A DNA stretch of 64,000 bases from a virus. Position 1 is the stretch's first letter; each line of letters begins with the position of its first letter. The position numbers and the translations under genes are program-made. Positions 40,763 through 49,191 of this stretch are shown here, piece after piece. The notes beneath the pieces are model-generated. The model did not search any database. It was not told the origin of the DNA and saw nothing but the letters and a program-made list of their open reading frames with translations. The stretch lies in the IMG/VR virus record IMGVR_UViG_3300032893_000029, positions 1 through 64,000 of that record. One strand, given 5' to 3'.

Positions 40763-40879
40763 CTCTGGAAGATGCGTTTCGTTCGCGAGAATCGCGATGT
40801 GAGAACCGTGCCTACATGACGTTCTCCTTTCGCTCTAGCTTCTGGGACCGGCGCACCGGTCCTTGGGTGCCTGGAAAGA
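40763..40879 (-). other. Structured untranslated segment
   Basis: Between the 79-aa gene and the terminator lie the hairpin GGACCGG/CCGGTCC (40845-40862) and, 16 bases after it, AAAGGAGAACGTC followed by ATG TAG, a start codon immediately followed by a stop. No gene is supported; it may be a 3' RNA or a leader for the downstream cassette. Confidence 0.4.
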
Positions 40880-41119
40880 CTAGGCCAGGTGATCGTCGAA
40901 ACCAAGCACGGCATCGACGAGCTCGGCGCCATAGATGTAGATAAGCCGTTTCCTCGACATACCGCCGCGGCGGTAGTGGTTAATCGAGGCGATGTCCTTG
41001 TTGCGGCGTTCCAAGCTGGCATTGAGAAGAAATTCCTCTTCGCGTCGGCGTTCTTCGGCGGACATCGGCTCCGGACGCCGGTGACGGGCGATCTTTGCCG
41101 CGGAAACCTCAGACGCCAT
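40880..41119 (-). CDS. Small hypothetical protein
   Basis: 79 aa; ATG lies 11 bases inside the previous gene. It contains charged helix EERRREEEFLLNASLERRNK and a C-terminal GMSRKRLIYIYGAELVDAVL, which resembles a short HTH. Not recognised. Confidence 0.5.
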   Translation of the reverse strand: MASEVSAAKIARHRRPEPMSAEERRREEEFLLNASLERRNKDIASINHYRRGGMSRKRLIYIYGAELVDAVLGFDDHLA

Positions 41120-41606
41120 CACCTTGCTCGACAGCACTGCCGGCGTTCGGCTCGACTTCTCCTGGCAGGAATTCGCCGGCGGCAGGATCGGCCGCGGCGC
41201 CGTTGACAGCGGCGAGCGGCGGGATCTGCGGGGCATCGACGATGTCTTCCGGTTTTGGTTGCCATTGAGCCAGTGCGGCCTGAAGAGCCGGGTGGCGCCA
41301 GCAGAGATCGTTGGTCTTGTGAACCTGTGGATAGACCGTGCGTAACTGCGTCGACTGCTTGCCGTTCGGCAGCGCGAGCGGAAGCAGCATGACGCGCGGC
41401 GGATCGGCTCGGCAGATCCGATTGGTGAAGTCGACGACGCCGCCGGGTCGTATTCCGGGATTCGACATCGGGCAATTGCCGCAGTTTGCGGCGTAGTGTT
41501 TCTGCGGCGCGCCAGCGGCGGCTTTCTCGGCTTCGACGTTCTGCTCTTCGGTCATTCGTGCTCTCCTCTTTCTGTCTCTGACGTACTTCGGGACGAAACG
41601 CGGCAT
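41109..41606 (-). CDS. Hypothetical Cys-containing protein
   Basis: 165 aa from ATG 41606 (GGAGGAAAA upstream); an in-frame ATG at 41555 with GAGGAGAG is an equally good start. NCGNCPMSNPG, ICRADPP, and NDLCWRHPAL suggest metal binding. The C-terminal third is Ala/Pro-rich. Located in the replication operon; function unknown. Confidence 0.55.
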   Translation of the reverse strand: MPRFVPKYVRDRKRRARMTEEQNVEAEKAAAGAPQKHYAANCGNCPMSNPGIRPGGVVDFTNRICRADPPRVMLLPLALPNGKQSTQLRTVYPQVHKTNDLCWRHPALQAALAQWQPKPEDIVDAPQIPPLAAVNGAAADPAAGEFLPGEVEPNAGSAVEQGDGV

Positions 41607-41608
41607 GG

Positions 41609-42691
41609 TTATTTTTCCTCCGCAAGCCGGATGACGACATCCTGGCCGTATTCGCGATCGAGCCTGGTCCGGTAATTATTCCGGACCCAACTGGCGCGAA
41701 ACGCTTTGGTGTAGACGAACTCGACGGACTTGCCATCCTCGACGACTTCGCAATCGGCGAACCAACTCAGGATTTCTGCGCTTTCGATTCCGGCGTGAAG
41801 CAGCCGGCCGACGTGATGGCCGATGCGGGCCCGCAGCCGATCGAGCTCGATGTCGATGTCATGCTTCGGCGCCATCTGTTCGAGATAGCCCTTGTAGGCG
41901 CCTTCGCGGAGCCAGGTCCGCGGATGCTGGACGAGAAGCGGGCCCGCCGATGACGGCCGGCGCTCGTTCTCCTCTTCGATCCAGCGGCCGTGCGCGTCGA
42001 TCGCGGCGATCATTTCTGCCGGCGTCGGCGGCGACTTCGAAAGCTGGATCGACTGGTAGGCCTGTTTCGCCGCCTCTTCGGATGAATCCCTCCGGAAGCC
42101 CGGCCAGCGCCGGAAGGCCGCCCAGATCTGGTCCCATGTCGGGACCGGTGGCGATGCTGTCTTTTCCGTCCCGAAAAGCGGCATCTCACTCTCTCCCCCT
42201 AGAGAGTTAAGGGACGGTTCTTCTGACGGTTCTCTATATGCGCTGTCGGATTCTGCACCCTTTCGTGTCGGCATCTGCACCGTTTGGGTCGGACTACGGT
42301 GCAGATTCTGCATCCTTTTTTTCCTTCGTTTCTGGAACCTACAGGCGTCGCAGTCGGGATTTTCCTGCTCGTGCAAACCCTGCAATTCCTGCACCCTTTC
42401 TAAGTCTATGACGTAGTGAACGAATCGGCTCCGGCCACCGAGATTGACCCCCTCCCCGATTGGCATCCCGTCCTCGTCGACCCGGATGATGATGCCGTCT
42501 TCCCGAAGCCGTTTCAGGGCATCCTGGGTCGCCCGAACGGATTGGCGGCACTTCGCAGCGAGATATTCGACACTTGGGAAGATGTTCTCGCCGTTATGGT
42601 CGCCAGCATCGGCGAGTGCGAGAAGGACGAGAAGCTGTCCCCCCTGGTAAAGGCATGTCCTCCAGATATCGGTCATGACCTGGATGCTCAT
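41609..42691 (-). CDS. Phage replication protein with N-terminal winged helix
   Basis: 360 aa, ATGA overlap with the upstream gene. FPSVEYLAAKCRQSVRATQD and KRLREDGIIIR form a winged HTH as in phage replication initiators/replisome organisers. A linker with Cys pair (CDACRFQKRRKKR) and low-complexity region is followed by a helical C-terminal domain (IWAAFRRWPGF, AKQAYQSIQLSKSPPTPAEM, HPRTWLREGAYKG) like primosome-loader ends. Likely opens the origin or loads the host helicase. Confidence 0.65.
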   Translation of the reverse strand: MSIQVMTDIWRTCLYQGGQLLVLLALADAGDHNGENIFPSVEYLAAKCRQSVRATQDALKRLREDGIIIRVDEDGMPIGEGVNLGGRSRFVHYVIDLERVQELQGLHEQENPDCDACRFQKRRKKRMQNLHRSPTQTVQMPTRKGAESDSAYREPSEEPSLNSLGGESEMPLFGTEKTASPPVPTWDQIWAAFRRWPGFRRDSSEEAAKQAYQSIQLSKSPPTPAEMIAAIDAHGRWIEEENERRPSSAGPLLVQHPRTWLREGAYKGYLEQMAPKHDIDIELDRLRARIGHHVGRLLHAGIESAEILSWFADCEVVEDGKSVEFVYTKAFRASWVRNNYRTRLDREYGQDVVIRLAEEK

Positions 42692-43038
42692 GGGCGATCG
42701 ACCTTCCAGGAAAGTCGATAAGTGTGCGCAGAAAACGGGTGCCAACTGATTCGGCCGCCAATCTTCGTTCTATTCTTTCGAATGACGTAACCGGCTCTGA
42801 CCAGACGATTGATTGAGCGCGCGATAGTGGCGCGATCTACACAGACAGCAGCAGCCATTTTTGTTTGGCTAACCCGGCACCAGTTTTTCTTTCGAGCCAA
42901 CAGGATCAAAAAACAGAGCACCCGCAGATCGTTGCGTTTTAGCGTCGGATCACTGCAAGCACCGAATGGCACCGCGATCTGCGCAGGCGGACGGCCAAAA
43001 AATTTCGGATCGGTTCTGAATTTTGCGGCGCGGGTCAC
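42688..43038 (-). CDS. Winged-helix protein, GTG start
   Basis: 116 aa from GTG overlapping the upstream stop as GTGA. LCFLILLARKKNWCRVSQTK, AAAVCVDRATIARSINRLVR and AGYVIRKNR are a MarR/replication-type wHTH. It precedes the larger wHTH replication protein and may share the task of origin binding, or regulate the operon. Confidence 0.6.
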   Translation of the reverse strand: MTRAAKFRTDPKFFGRPPAQIAVPFGACSDPTLKRNDLRVLCFLILLARKKNWCRVSQTKMAAAVCVDRATIARSINRLVRAGYVIRKNRTKIGGRISWHPFSAHTYRLSWKVDRP

Positions 43039-43823
43039 AGCATCGACCCCTGGCGTTTCGGGTCCGGTGTGACCGCTTCCGCCGGCATCCACTTAGCCGA
43101 TTTGTCCTTGATCTCGGCATAGACCCGGGGATGCTGCGCGCGGAATCGCGGCATCTGCCGGCCTTCGAAAAGCTTGCCGTCCTCGACGCGAAGCCATTCC
43201 TGCGCGATCCAGCGGCGGACATCGATGTTGAGCGCCTTGAAATCGGCACGGGTCACATGACCTCTGAGCTCGAGGATGACCGCGATCTTCAGTGCGCGGA
43301 CTTTCCAGTCCGTCAATTGCACCGGCGCTTTGCTGCCGGCGATGACATCCGGCACGAAATCCGGAAGTCTGCACCGCCGATACGGCGCCCGCTCGTGCCA
43401 GGCCTCCGACCAGATTCCGGTGTCGTCGATCGCTGGGAGCACGGGATCGAAAGCACCGCTGTAGCGGAATTTCAGATCGCCGTGCCCTTCCGGCCAGCAC
43501 CGCAGAATTGTCAGACCGAGATATTCGCAGATGCGTTCGAGCTTTTGCAGCCCAACATACGCCGGGACCAGAACGGCACGGCAATCCGGACCGTTGCGGT
43601 CGAAATAGCTGTTTCCCAGCGCCTGGTTGATGACATCGAGATTCATCGCCATCTTGGCCTGAATCCCGATCTGGAATCCGTCAACTTTCCTGACCAGAAG
43701 GATGTCCCAGCCGGCGGTTTCGTTGTAGGCGATCCAGGCCTCGCCGATGAGCGATGTGAAGCGGGCGCACAACGCGGCCTCGCTTTCGAACTTCGGCTCT
43801 TCGGTCCTGACCCCCTTTCGCAT
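43035..43823 (-). CDS. PD-(D/E)XK-like nuclease, putative
   Basis: 262 aa from ATG 43823 with GGAG upstream. The N-terminal IAYNETAGWDILLVRKVDGF then QIGIQAKM resembles the nuclease signature (Asp, then Q-x-K after a short strand), with an upstream Glu in LIGEAW. The C-terminal half has an HTH-like stretch. Its first place in the replication block suggests DNA processing. Assignment is tentative. Confidence 0.45.
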   Translation of the reverse strand: MRKGVRTEEPKFESEAALCARFTSLIGEAWIAYNETAGWDILLVRKVDGFQIGIQAKMAMNLDVINQALGNSYFDRNGPDCRAVLVPAYVGLQKLERICEYLGLTILRCWPEGHGDLKFRYSGAFDPVLPAIDDTGIWSEAWHERAPYRRCRLPDFVPDVIAGSKAPVQLTDWKVRALKIAVILELRGHVTRADFKALNIDVRRWIAQEWLRVEDGKLFEGRQMPRFRAQHPRVYAEIKDKSAKWMPAEAVTPDPKRQGSML

Positions 43824-43827
43824 CCCG

Positions 43828-44028
43828 TCAGCTCCGATAGATGCGGCGATTGCGTTTCGGTCTCGGCACGCCGGCGTCGTCAAGAATCTTTGCGATGGTC
43901 ATCATGCCGCGCCCCATGCGTGTGGCGATGGTCGACACGGCGAGATCGTGCGGCGGCTTCGCCAGCGCGATGATGCGATCGCGTTCTTTCTCGTCGATCG
44001 GTGGCAATGTCCGATAGGCGCCGCTCAT
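43828..44028 (-). CDS. Small HTH protein
   Basis: 66 aa, TGATG overlap. PPIDEKERDRIIALAKPPHD and VSTIATRMGRGMMTIAKIL form an HTH of the resolvase/Hin type, followed by a basic end (PRPKRNRRIYRS). Probably a DNA-binding regulator. Confidence 0.6.
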   Translation of the reverse strand: MSGAYRTLPPIDEKERDRIIALAKPPHDLAVSTIATRMGRGMMTIAKILDDAGVPRPKRNRRIYRS

Positions 44029-44600
44029 CAGACCGCTCCCTGATCGAAGAGCCCGACCTGGTCGCCCCAGTTGTCCCAGCCGGCGCGATCCGTTCTGGTG
44101 AACAGATCGGCGCGATTGACCAAGTTCCAGCAATGGGCGTCGACCATCGCGTAAAATTCTTCGGGCTTGCGGGAATGCTCGCGGGCCAGACCTTCGAATG
44201 TCGACGGAAACGGCTTGTGCTGCGGCGAGCCCGTGGTTGCGAGAAGAATCGGCTCGTGCATCGTCCGGACGCGATAGCCGGTCCCCATTCGGTTCTTGTT
44301 GTTGACGGTCTTTTTGAGCCAGACGATCTCGCTCTTCGGCACAAAGCCCCATGTCCGCACGATGTCCGTCGCGATGCCTTCGGCCATCGCCCAGCCCGTG
44401 GTCCAGAACAGCAGGAGGCAGTCCTTGCTGGCGAGCTCGCCAACCGGAAGGGCCTTGATGTCGGCCAGCGGCATGACCTTGTAATGGGGATCGGCACCCT
44501 TGGCGGTACCGGCGTCGGAATAGTTTTTGAAATCCAGCGGAACATCGGCAACAATCAACTCGTAGCCGAACATCCGCAGTCCGCCGAACTGCCAACTCAT
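44028..44600 (-). CDS. MT-A70-family methyltransferase with altered catalytic motif
   Basis: 190 aa, AAGGAG upstream of the ATG. LPVGELASKDCLLLFWTTGW, GFVPKSEIVWLKKT, GYRVRTMHEPILLATTG, EHSRKPEEFYAMVD and GWDNWGDQ are the full MT-A70 pattern. The catalytic DPPW is replaced by DVPL (VADVPLDFKNY), so adenine methylation may be lost or changed. All other blocks are intact, which argues against simple decay. Confidence 0.75.
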   Translation of the reverse strand: MSWQFGGLRMFGYELIVADVPLDFKNYSDAGTAKGADPHYKVMPLADIKALPVGELASKDCLLLFWTTGWAMAEGIATDIVRTWGFVPKSEIVWLKKTVNNKNRMGTGYRVRTMHEPILLATTGSPQHKPFPSTFEGLAREHSRKPEEFYAMVDAHCWNLVNRADLFTRTDRAGWDNWGDQVGLFDQGAV

Positions 44601-44703
44601 CGCACACGCTCCTTCGCGAGCGCTGCCATCTGTCCGTGATTCGCCGGACCCACGGCAAGGGGGTCCATCGCGTTTCGTTCCGGAAAAATTTCTAGCTGGC
44701 CTA

Positions 44704-44749
44704 CGCAAAACAAAGGGGCGCCTCCCGGCTGATCCCGGGAAGACACCCC
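44704..44749 (-). terminator. Terminator after the HTH regulator gene
   Basis: GGGGTGTC...GGCGCCCC arms with a CCCGG/CCGGG inner stem (44715-44749) followed on the minus strand by TTTGTTTTG. It lies between the regulator gene (44773) and the MT-A70 gene. Confidence 0.65.
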
Positions 44750-44772
44750 AGCATTACCCCCGACGCTGCTTC

Positions 44773-44976
44773 TTAAGCGGCAGCGATTCGTTCGTATTCG
44801 ACTGGCTTCCGGCGCAGGCCGAGCGGCTCGAGGACGCTGTCCCCGGGCTCGGATTTTTCGTTGAGGACATCGGAAACGTACTGCTTGGAGACGCCGTTCT
44901 TGGTCGCCCAGGCCGTGAGCGATCCTTCCGCTTCGACCGCCCGCCGGAGGATTCTTCGCACTTCCGCAGCTTTCAT
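44773..44976 (-). CDS. Cro/CI-type HTH regulator
   Basis: 67 aa. GSLTAWATKNGVSKQYVSDV is a Cro/CI HTH; the C-terminal LGLRRKPVEYERIAAA is the usual tail of small phage Cro-like repressors. It is transcribed divergently from the early genes at 45073, across a gap with a promoter-like TTGACA and a palindrome, so it probably autoregulates and controls the rightward operon. Confidence 0.65.
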   Translation of the reverse strand: MKAAEVRRILRRAVEAEGSLTAWATKNGVSKQYVSDVLNEKSEPGDSVLEPLGLRRKPVEYERIAAA

Positions 44977-45072
44977 CGCCTATCCGTCCGTAACCGTATT
45001 GACATTGGCTAGCCGAAATCGGTACTGAAATCAACAGGGCGATTCCCGCAGAGCAGGAAAAGGGGCGAGCCG
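44977..45072. promoter_or_regulatory. Divergent promoter/operator region
   Basis: TTGACA at 44999-45004 with TACTGA 18 bases downstream makes a rightward sigma-70-like promoter. Between them sits TTGGCTAGCCGAA (45005-45017), a near-perfect palindrome with GGCTAGCC core, well placed as an operator for the 67-aa HTH regulator. Confidence 0.55.
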
Positions 45073-45312
45073 ATGTCAGACAAGACCGTCCGGCTGGATC
45101 AATTCAGGCAGAAACGCCTGCGGGAAACCACGCGGGCCCGCTTCATCGATGAGGCCATCGAGGAGGTCGACATGCTAAAACGGCACCTCGAGACGATTCG
45201 CTCTGGCAAGACCAAGGAAATCGACCGCCAGATCACGCTGATCCAGGCCAAGCTGTCTGCGGCCTCGATCGAAGGGCTGCTCGATGCCGCCCGCGCGATG
45301 GGCAAGCCTTAA
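45073..45312 (+). CDS. Small coiled-coil protein
   Basis: 79 aa. MSDKTVRLDQFRQKRLRETT then a continuous charged helix to KLSAASIEGLLDAARAMG. TAATG coupling to the next gene. First gene of this rightward operon. Not recognised. Confidence 0.55.
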   Translation: MSDKTVRLDQFRQKRLRETTRARFIDEAIEEVDMLKRHLETIRSGKTKEIDRQITLIQAKLSAASIEGLLDAARAMGKP

Positions 45313-45680
45313 TGACGACGAGGGGAACCATGCTTGACACCGACGACATCTTCACGGCGCAAAAGGCGCTGTACTACGGCCATATCACGCAAGACGAATT
45401 CTGCGAACTTCTCGATGCCGGCGGTCTCGGCGCCGCTGCGATCGGGGAATATCTCGATGCCGTCAGGCTCGCCATCCGGGACAAATATGCCCTGCGCCGG
45501 CCGGCTCCGACGCGGCAAGGCGACATCGATTACGACCTCGTGCTTGCCGGGTCATGTTCAGATCCGCTCCGGCGGCAGGGAAGCCTCTTCGCCAGATCGG
45601 TCCGGCTTGTCATGGAGGCCGTTGTCATCACCGCGATCGTGCTGGCGGCGCTGGCCTATATCTGCTTCGGCGGGCGCTGA
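45312..45680 (+). CDS. Tail-anchored hypothetical protein
   Basis: 122 aa. Soluble helical N-terminus (DIFTAQKALYYGHITQDEFC) and a C-terminal membrane span (AVVITAIVLAALAYICFGG). The 'G.IT..EF...L' pattern resembles short phage helical domains. Function unknown. Confidence 0.55.
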   Translation: MTTRGTMLDTDDIFTAQKALYYGHITQDEFCELLDAGGLGAAAIGEYLDAVRLAIRDKYALRRPAPTRQGDIDYDLVLAGSCSDPLRRQGSLFARSVRLVMEAVVITAIVLAALAYICFGGR

Positions 45681-45895
45681 TGGCGGATGTCGATAAAATC
45701 GAAGCCGGCTGGCGCGAATACGCCGAAAACGTTCTGCCGGCAGAGGTCGGCGAAGAACAGAGAATCACGATGAAGATGGCTTACTTCGCCGGAAGCCTGC
45801 GAATGGCCCGGCTGATCAGCGAAGGCTTTACGAAAGAAGAAATCATCGCGTCGCATCTTAAGCATCTTGAAGATTGCCGCACAGGGAAACTCTGA
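45680..45895 (+). CDS. Small hypothetical protein
   Basis: 71 aa, TGATG overlaps at both ends. EAGWREYAENVLPAEVGEEQ, MKMAYFAGSLRMARLI: helical, similar in pattern to small phage proteins with 'MK.AFyAGa'. Function unknown. Confidence 0.6.
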   Translation: MADVDKIEAGWREYAENVLPAEVGEEQRITMKMAYFAGSLRMARLISEGFTKEEIIASHLKHLEDCRTGKL

Positions 45896-46821
45896 TGGCC
45901 GAGAACTCGGATATCTCCTGGTGTGACCACACGTTCAACCCGTGGATCGGCTGCACAAAAGTCGGACCTGGCTGCGATCACTGCTACGCCGAAAAGCTGG
46001 CGACGACGCGTCTCAAGGTCGGATGGGGCAAAGGCGCGCCGCGCCGGCGGACAAAACCGCAGAACTGGTCGAAGCTCCTGAAGTGGGACCGCGAGGCCGA
46101 TGCCTTCTATGCCGCCAACGGCCGCTGGCCGCGGGTCTTCTGCGCCTCGCTGGCCGACATCTTCGACAACGAAATCGATTCCGGCTGGCGATCGGATTTC
46201 TTCGACCACATCCGCAAGACCAGGAACATGGAAATCCTGATCGTCACCAAGCGGATCAGCAACGTCGAACGGATGCTGCCGCGGGATTTCGGGGAACACG
46301 ATGCCGATCGCCGCGTCATCCTGATCATCACCGTTGTCAACCAGCCAGAAGCCGATCGCGATGTTCCGCGGCTCCTCAAGCTGAAGCACAAGTTTCCCTG
46401 GCTTCGCGTCGGGCTCTCGATCGAGCCGATGCTGGGACCGATCCACCTTTATCCGTACTGGCTCGACCGCAATTTTGATGGTCGCCAGCAGCGCGGGCTC
46501 GGACCGACGCCGACAATTGATTGGGTCATCACCGGCGGGGAAAGCAAACAGCTTGACGGCATCCGTCCGCTGGTGGAGCTCGAGACGCAATGGGTCAGGG
46601 ATATCGATAGGGTCTGCGTGCGCTATCGTGTGCCGCACCATTTCAAGCAATGGGGATACACGATTCCGGCCGATCAACTTCTGCACACGACCGCAGCGGA
46701 CGATGCCGTCATCTATCGAGACAAGCGTGGAGCTCCAAGGCTTATCTGGCGCGAGGAATTCGGCAACGCGCTCTACGGCCATGAAGTCCGGCAATTCCCG
46801 GAACAGAGGATAGCAGCATGA
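45895..46821 (+). CDS. Phage Gp37/Gp68 family protein (DUF5131)
   Basis: 308 aa. ISWCDHTFNPWIGCTKVGPG then CDHCYAE is the conserved start with Cys cluster; VFCASLADIFDN, ILIVTKRISN, IDWVITGGES follow in family order. The three Cys (C-x6-C-x2-C) resemble a radical-SAM-like cluster site. Widespread in phages and alphaproteobacteria, function unknown. Full length by comparison with the family. Confidence 0.8.
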   Translation: MAENSDISWCDHTFNPWIGCTKVGPGCDHCYAEKLATTRLKVGWGKGAPRRRTKPQNWSKLLKWDREADAFYAANGRWPRVFCASLADIFDNEIDSGWRSDFFDHIRKTRNMEILIVTKRISNVERMLPRDFGEHDADRRVILIITVVNQPEADRDVPRLLKLKHKFPWLRVGLSIEPMLGPIHLYPYWLDRNFDGRQQRGLGPTPTIDWVITGGESKQLDGIRPLVELETQWVRDIDRVCVRYRVPHHFKQWGYTIPADQLLHTTAADDAVIYRDKRGAPRLIWREEFGNALYGHEVRQFPEQRIAA

Positions 46822-46970
46822 CCCGCAGAGACCTATTTGAAGAGAAACGCCGCGCCGCGCTGAAAGCCATGTCGTTGCGGGTTTTCACCGCGGTCGTGAT
46901 GCTGATCTGGATCGTCATCGTCGCCGGCGTCATCGAGGTTGTCTGGCATTTCGCCGCGAAATACTGGTAG
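46818..46970 (+). CDS. 50-residue single-span membrane protein
   Basis: ATGA-coupled to the previous gene. Basic cytoplasmic start (MTRRDLFEEKRRAALKAM) then a span (FTAVVMLIWIVIVAGVIEVV). Not recognised. Confidence 0.55.
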   Translation: MTRRDLFEEKRRAALKAMSLRVFTAVVMLIWIVIVAGVIEVVWHFAAKYW

Positions 46971-46994
46971 CGCCGTTATCTCGAGAAAGGAAAG

Positions 46995-47321
46995 ATGGGG
47001 AACATGAGCCACGAAGAGCCTGAGGATTTCACGAAATTGCGGAAGCAGCGGATCGAGGATTTCCGCGAAGTCGCGTCCGATCCGAACCAGGCATTCTGGT
47101 TCTGCGGTGTGCAGATCGAAGGCAGCGATGTCGTGTCGGCAGGCCTGATGGGGACGGCAGCGGCGCGTTATGTCTTCGGCGTCCTCTGCGAAGATGTCAG
47201 CCAGATGCATCGGTTCGGAAGATGCCCGTCTTGCGACCGTGTCGCGATGGCCTTCATCGCGGCGAAGGAAGCATTCGACAAAGTCATGTCCGCCGGACAA
47301 CAACTGGCGCACAAACACTAG
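46995..47321 (+). CDS. Hypothetical protein
   Basis: 108 aa; the internal ATG at 47004 is an alternative start. FWFCGVQIEGSDVVSAGLMG and a Cys pair (GRCPSCDRVAMAF) are the only notable features. Function unknown. Confidence 0.55.
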   Translation: MGNMSHEEPEDFTKLRKQRIEDFREVASDPNQAFWFCGVQIEGSDVVSAGLMGTAAARYVFGVLCEDVSQMHRFGRCPSCDRVAMAFIAAKEAFDKVMSAGQQLAHKH

Positions 47322-47331
47322 GAGTCCGACG

Positions 47332-47691
47332 ATGCAAATCGACAACGACACACTCAAGGTTGCGCTCGCCAAGGCCGTTCTCGACACGATGACGGCGGAG
47401 AAGCGCGAAGAAATCATCACGAACGCCGTTGCCTCGCTGCTCAATACCAAATCGAGCGACAGATACGATGCGCCGAGCGTGCTTCAACACGAGTTCAACA
47501 CTGCTGTCCGGGATCTCGCCCGCAAGATCGCGACGGAAGAGCTCGAAAGCAACGAAGAAGTAAAGGCCGCGGTCCGGAAGCTCATCACTGACGCCTGGAT
47601 CAAGCTCACCGGGCCGGACAATTATTCGAATATCGTCGGCAAGATCGCCGACGCGATGGCTGCTGGTCTCGCCGGTCGCGATCGTTTTTGA
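47332..47691 (+). CDS. Hypothetical helical protein
   Basis: 119 aa, AGGAG 7 bases before ATG. KVALAKAVLDTMTAEKREEI to the end is helical and acidic-basic mixed; similar short proteins precede nuclease genes in other phages. TGATG overlap with the 5' nuclease gene. Function unknown. Confidence 0.6.
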   Translation: MQIDNDTLKVALAKAVLDTMTAEKREEIITNAVASLLNTKSSDRYDAPSVLQHEFNTAVRDLARKIATEELESNEEVKAAVRKLITDAWIKLTGPDNYSNIVGKIADAMAAGLAGRDRF

Positions 47692-48974
47692 TGTCGGACC
47701 ACCTTCTCCTGATCGACGCCTCCGGGCTGGCCTATCGGGCGCTTTACACCGGCCCGAAGTTCGAGCGCCCGAGTGACGGCGCGGCGATCGGCGGCGTGCT
47801 GGCCTTCATCAAGATCGTCTGGAAGCTGCTCGGTGCCGCCCGTTCCGACATGCCGACACACGCCTGCGCGGTGTTCGATCTTCCAGGCCCGACCTTCCGG
47901 CACAAGCTGTTTCCGGACTACAAAGGCAACCGCGGACCGCGGCCGACGAAGCTGCGCGGCGAGTTCTCGCTGATGATGGAGGCGATCCGGGCCTTTGGCT
48001 TCCATCACGCCGGGATGTCGGGCTACGAAGCCGATGACATCATCGCCACGCTGGCGCATGTCGCCGATCGCGACGGCGCCCGCGTCACCATCGTCTCATC
48101 GGACAAGGACATGATGCAGCTTGTCCGCAAGGGGTGTGTCGAGATCGTCGATCCCCGCCGCAAGGCCCGCATCACCGAAGACGATGTCCTGAAGAAATTT
48201 GGCGTGCTGCCGGAATACGTCGCCGATGTCCAGGCGCTCGCCGGCGATCCCGTCGACAACATCCCCGGGATTCCGGGGCTTGGGCTCACCGGAGCCGGCA
48301 GGATCATCGGACAACACGGCTGTCACGTCGAAGGCCTGATCACATGGGCGAAGACGGCAACCGGCAATGATGCTGCCTTGATCCGCAAACACGTCGATGC
48401 GATCGAGCTCTGCGCCGGCCTGACCAGGCTTAAGACCGATGTCCCGGTGTTCACCGGCTGGGACCAGCTTACCGTCACCCCGACCAGGATCGAAGAAATC
48501 GAAGCGCTGCTCACCCGGCTGGAATGCCCAATGAAGCTCGACGCGCTGTTCAAGATCAATTTCGAGACGGCCCGTGAGGTCTCGGCCGATGTCGACCCGC
48601 TGGAATGGTGGAAGGAAGAAATCGATTTCCCCGGGCAGAAAATCCCGCTGGAGCCGCAATGCGGGTTTTACGAGCGCCGCTATGTCAAGGACGGCCCCTG
48701 GGTGCCGGCGCGCATCTTTGCCGTTCCCGTCCGCGATCCCGTTCAGGCCTCACTCGGCAAGATGACGATGCGGTGCGAAGTCGGGGGAGAACCCAAAGAC
48801 GCCGTTCAGGAATGGGACGCCTTGTGCTCTCATCCGATCAGCCAGGGCCGCTACAACGACATGATGGCGAAGGTCCACCGCCAGGGACGGCGGGGTTTCC
48901 ACAAGCCGGTGGATCTGTTGTCGGCGCCGGCACCGACAAATCCGAGACCGAAACAACGAAAGGCGAAACGATGA
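47691..48974 (+). CDS. 5'-3' exonuclease (Pol I 5'-nuclease type)
   Basis: 427 aa. Metal-binding and arch motifs are intact: LLLIDASGLAYRAL, FRHKLFPDYKGNR, GYEADDIIATLA, VTIVSSDKDMMQLV, LAGDPVDNIPGIPG. This FEN-like domain ends near residue 290; the following 135 residues (WWKEEIDFPGQKIPLEPQCG onward) are an unusual added domain with a basic end. It should remove primers and flaps in replication or recombination. Confidence 0.85.
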   Translation: MSDHLLLIDASGLAYRALYTGPKFERPSDGAAIGGVLAFIKIVWKLLGAARSDMPTHACAVFDLPGPTFRHKLFPDYKGNRGPRPTKLRGEFSLMMEAIRAFGFHHAGMSGYEADDIIATLAHVADRDGARVTIVSSDKDMMQLVRKGCVEIVDPRRKARITEDDVLKKFGVLPEYVADVQALAGDPVDNIPGIPGLGLTGAGRIIGQHGCHVEGLITWAKTATGNDAALIRKHVDAIELCAGLTRLKTDVPVFTGWDQLTVTPTRIEEIEALLTRLECPMKLDALFKINFETAREVSADVDPLEWWKEEIDFPGQKIPLEPQCGFYERRYVKDGPWVPARIFAVPVRDPVQASLGKMTMRCEVGGEPKDAVQEWDALCSHPISQGRYNDMMAKVHRQGRRGFHKPVDLLSAPAPTNPRPKQRKAKR

Positions 48975-49174
48975 TCGATGTTCATAAAAAAGCGCTCGAG
49001 GCGGCAAGGCAACTTCTCCCGGATGGCTTTGTCATTGTCCCGAAAGTCCCGACCGAAGCTATGCTCGCCGCGGCGAACAAGGCTTCGCTTTCAAACGCGG
49101 TGCTAATGGACGATACGCGCTTTGCCTGCGAGCGCGCGACATACGAAGCCGCAATCGCGGCTTACACCATCTAA
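48971..49174 (+). CDS. Small hypothetical protein
   Basis: 67 aa, ATGA overlap. IVPKVPTEAMLAAANKASLS is a short motif found in many phage proteins (PTeaMl.A). Function unknown. Confidence 0.55.
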   Translation: MIDVHKKALEAARQLLPDGFVIVPKVPTEAMLAAANKASLSNAVLMDDTRFACERATYEAAIAAYTI

Positions 49175-49191
49175 CCAAAAAGAGAAAAACG

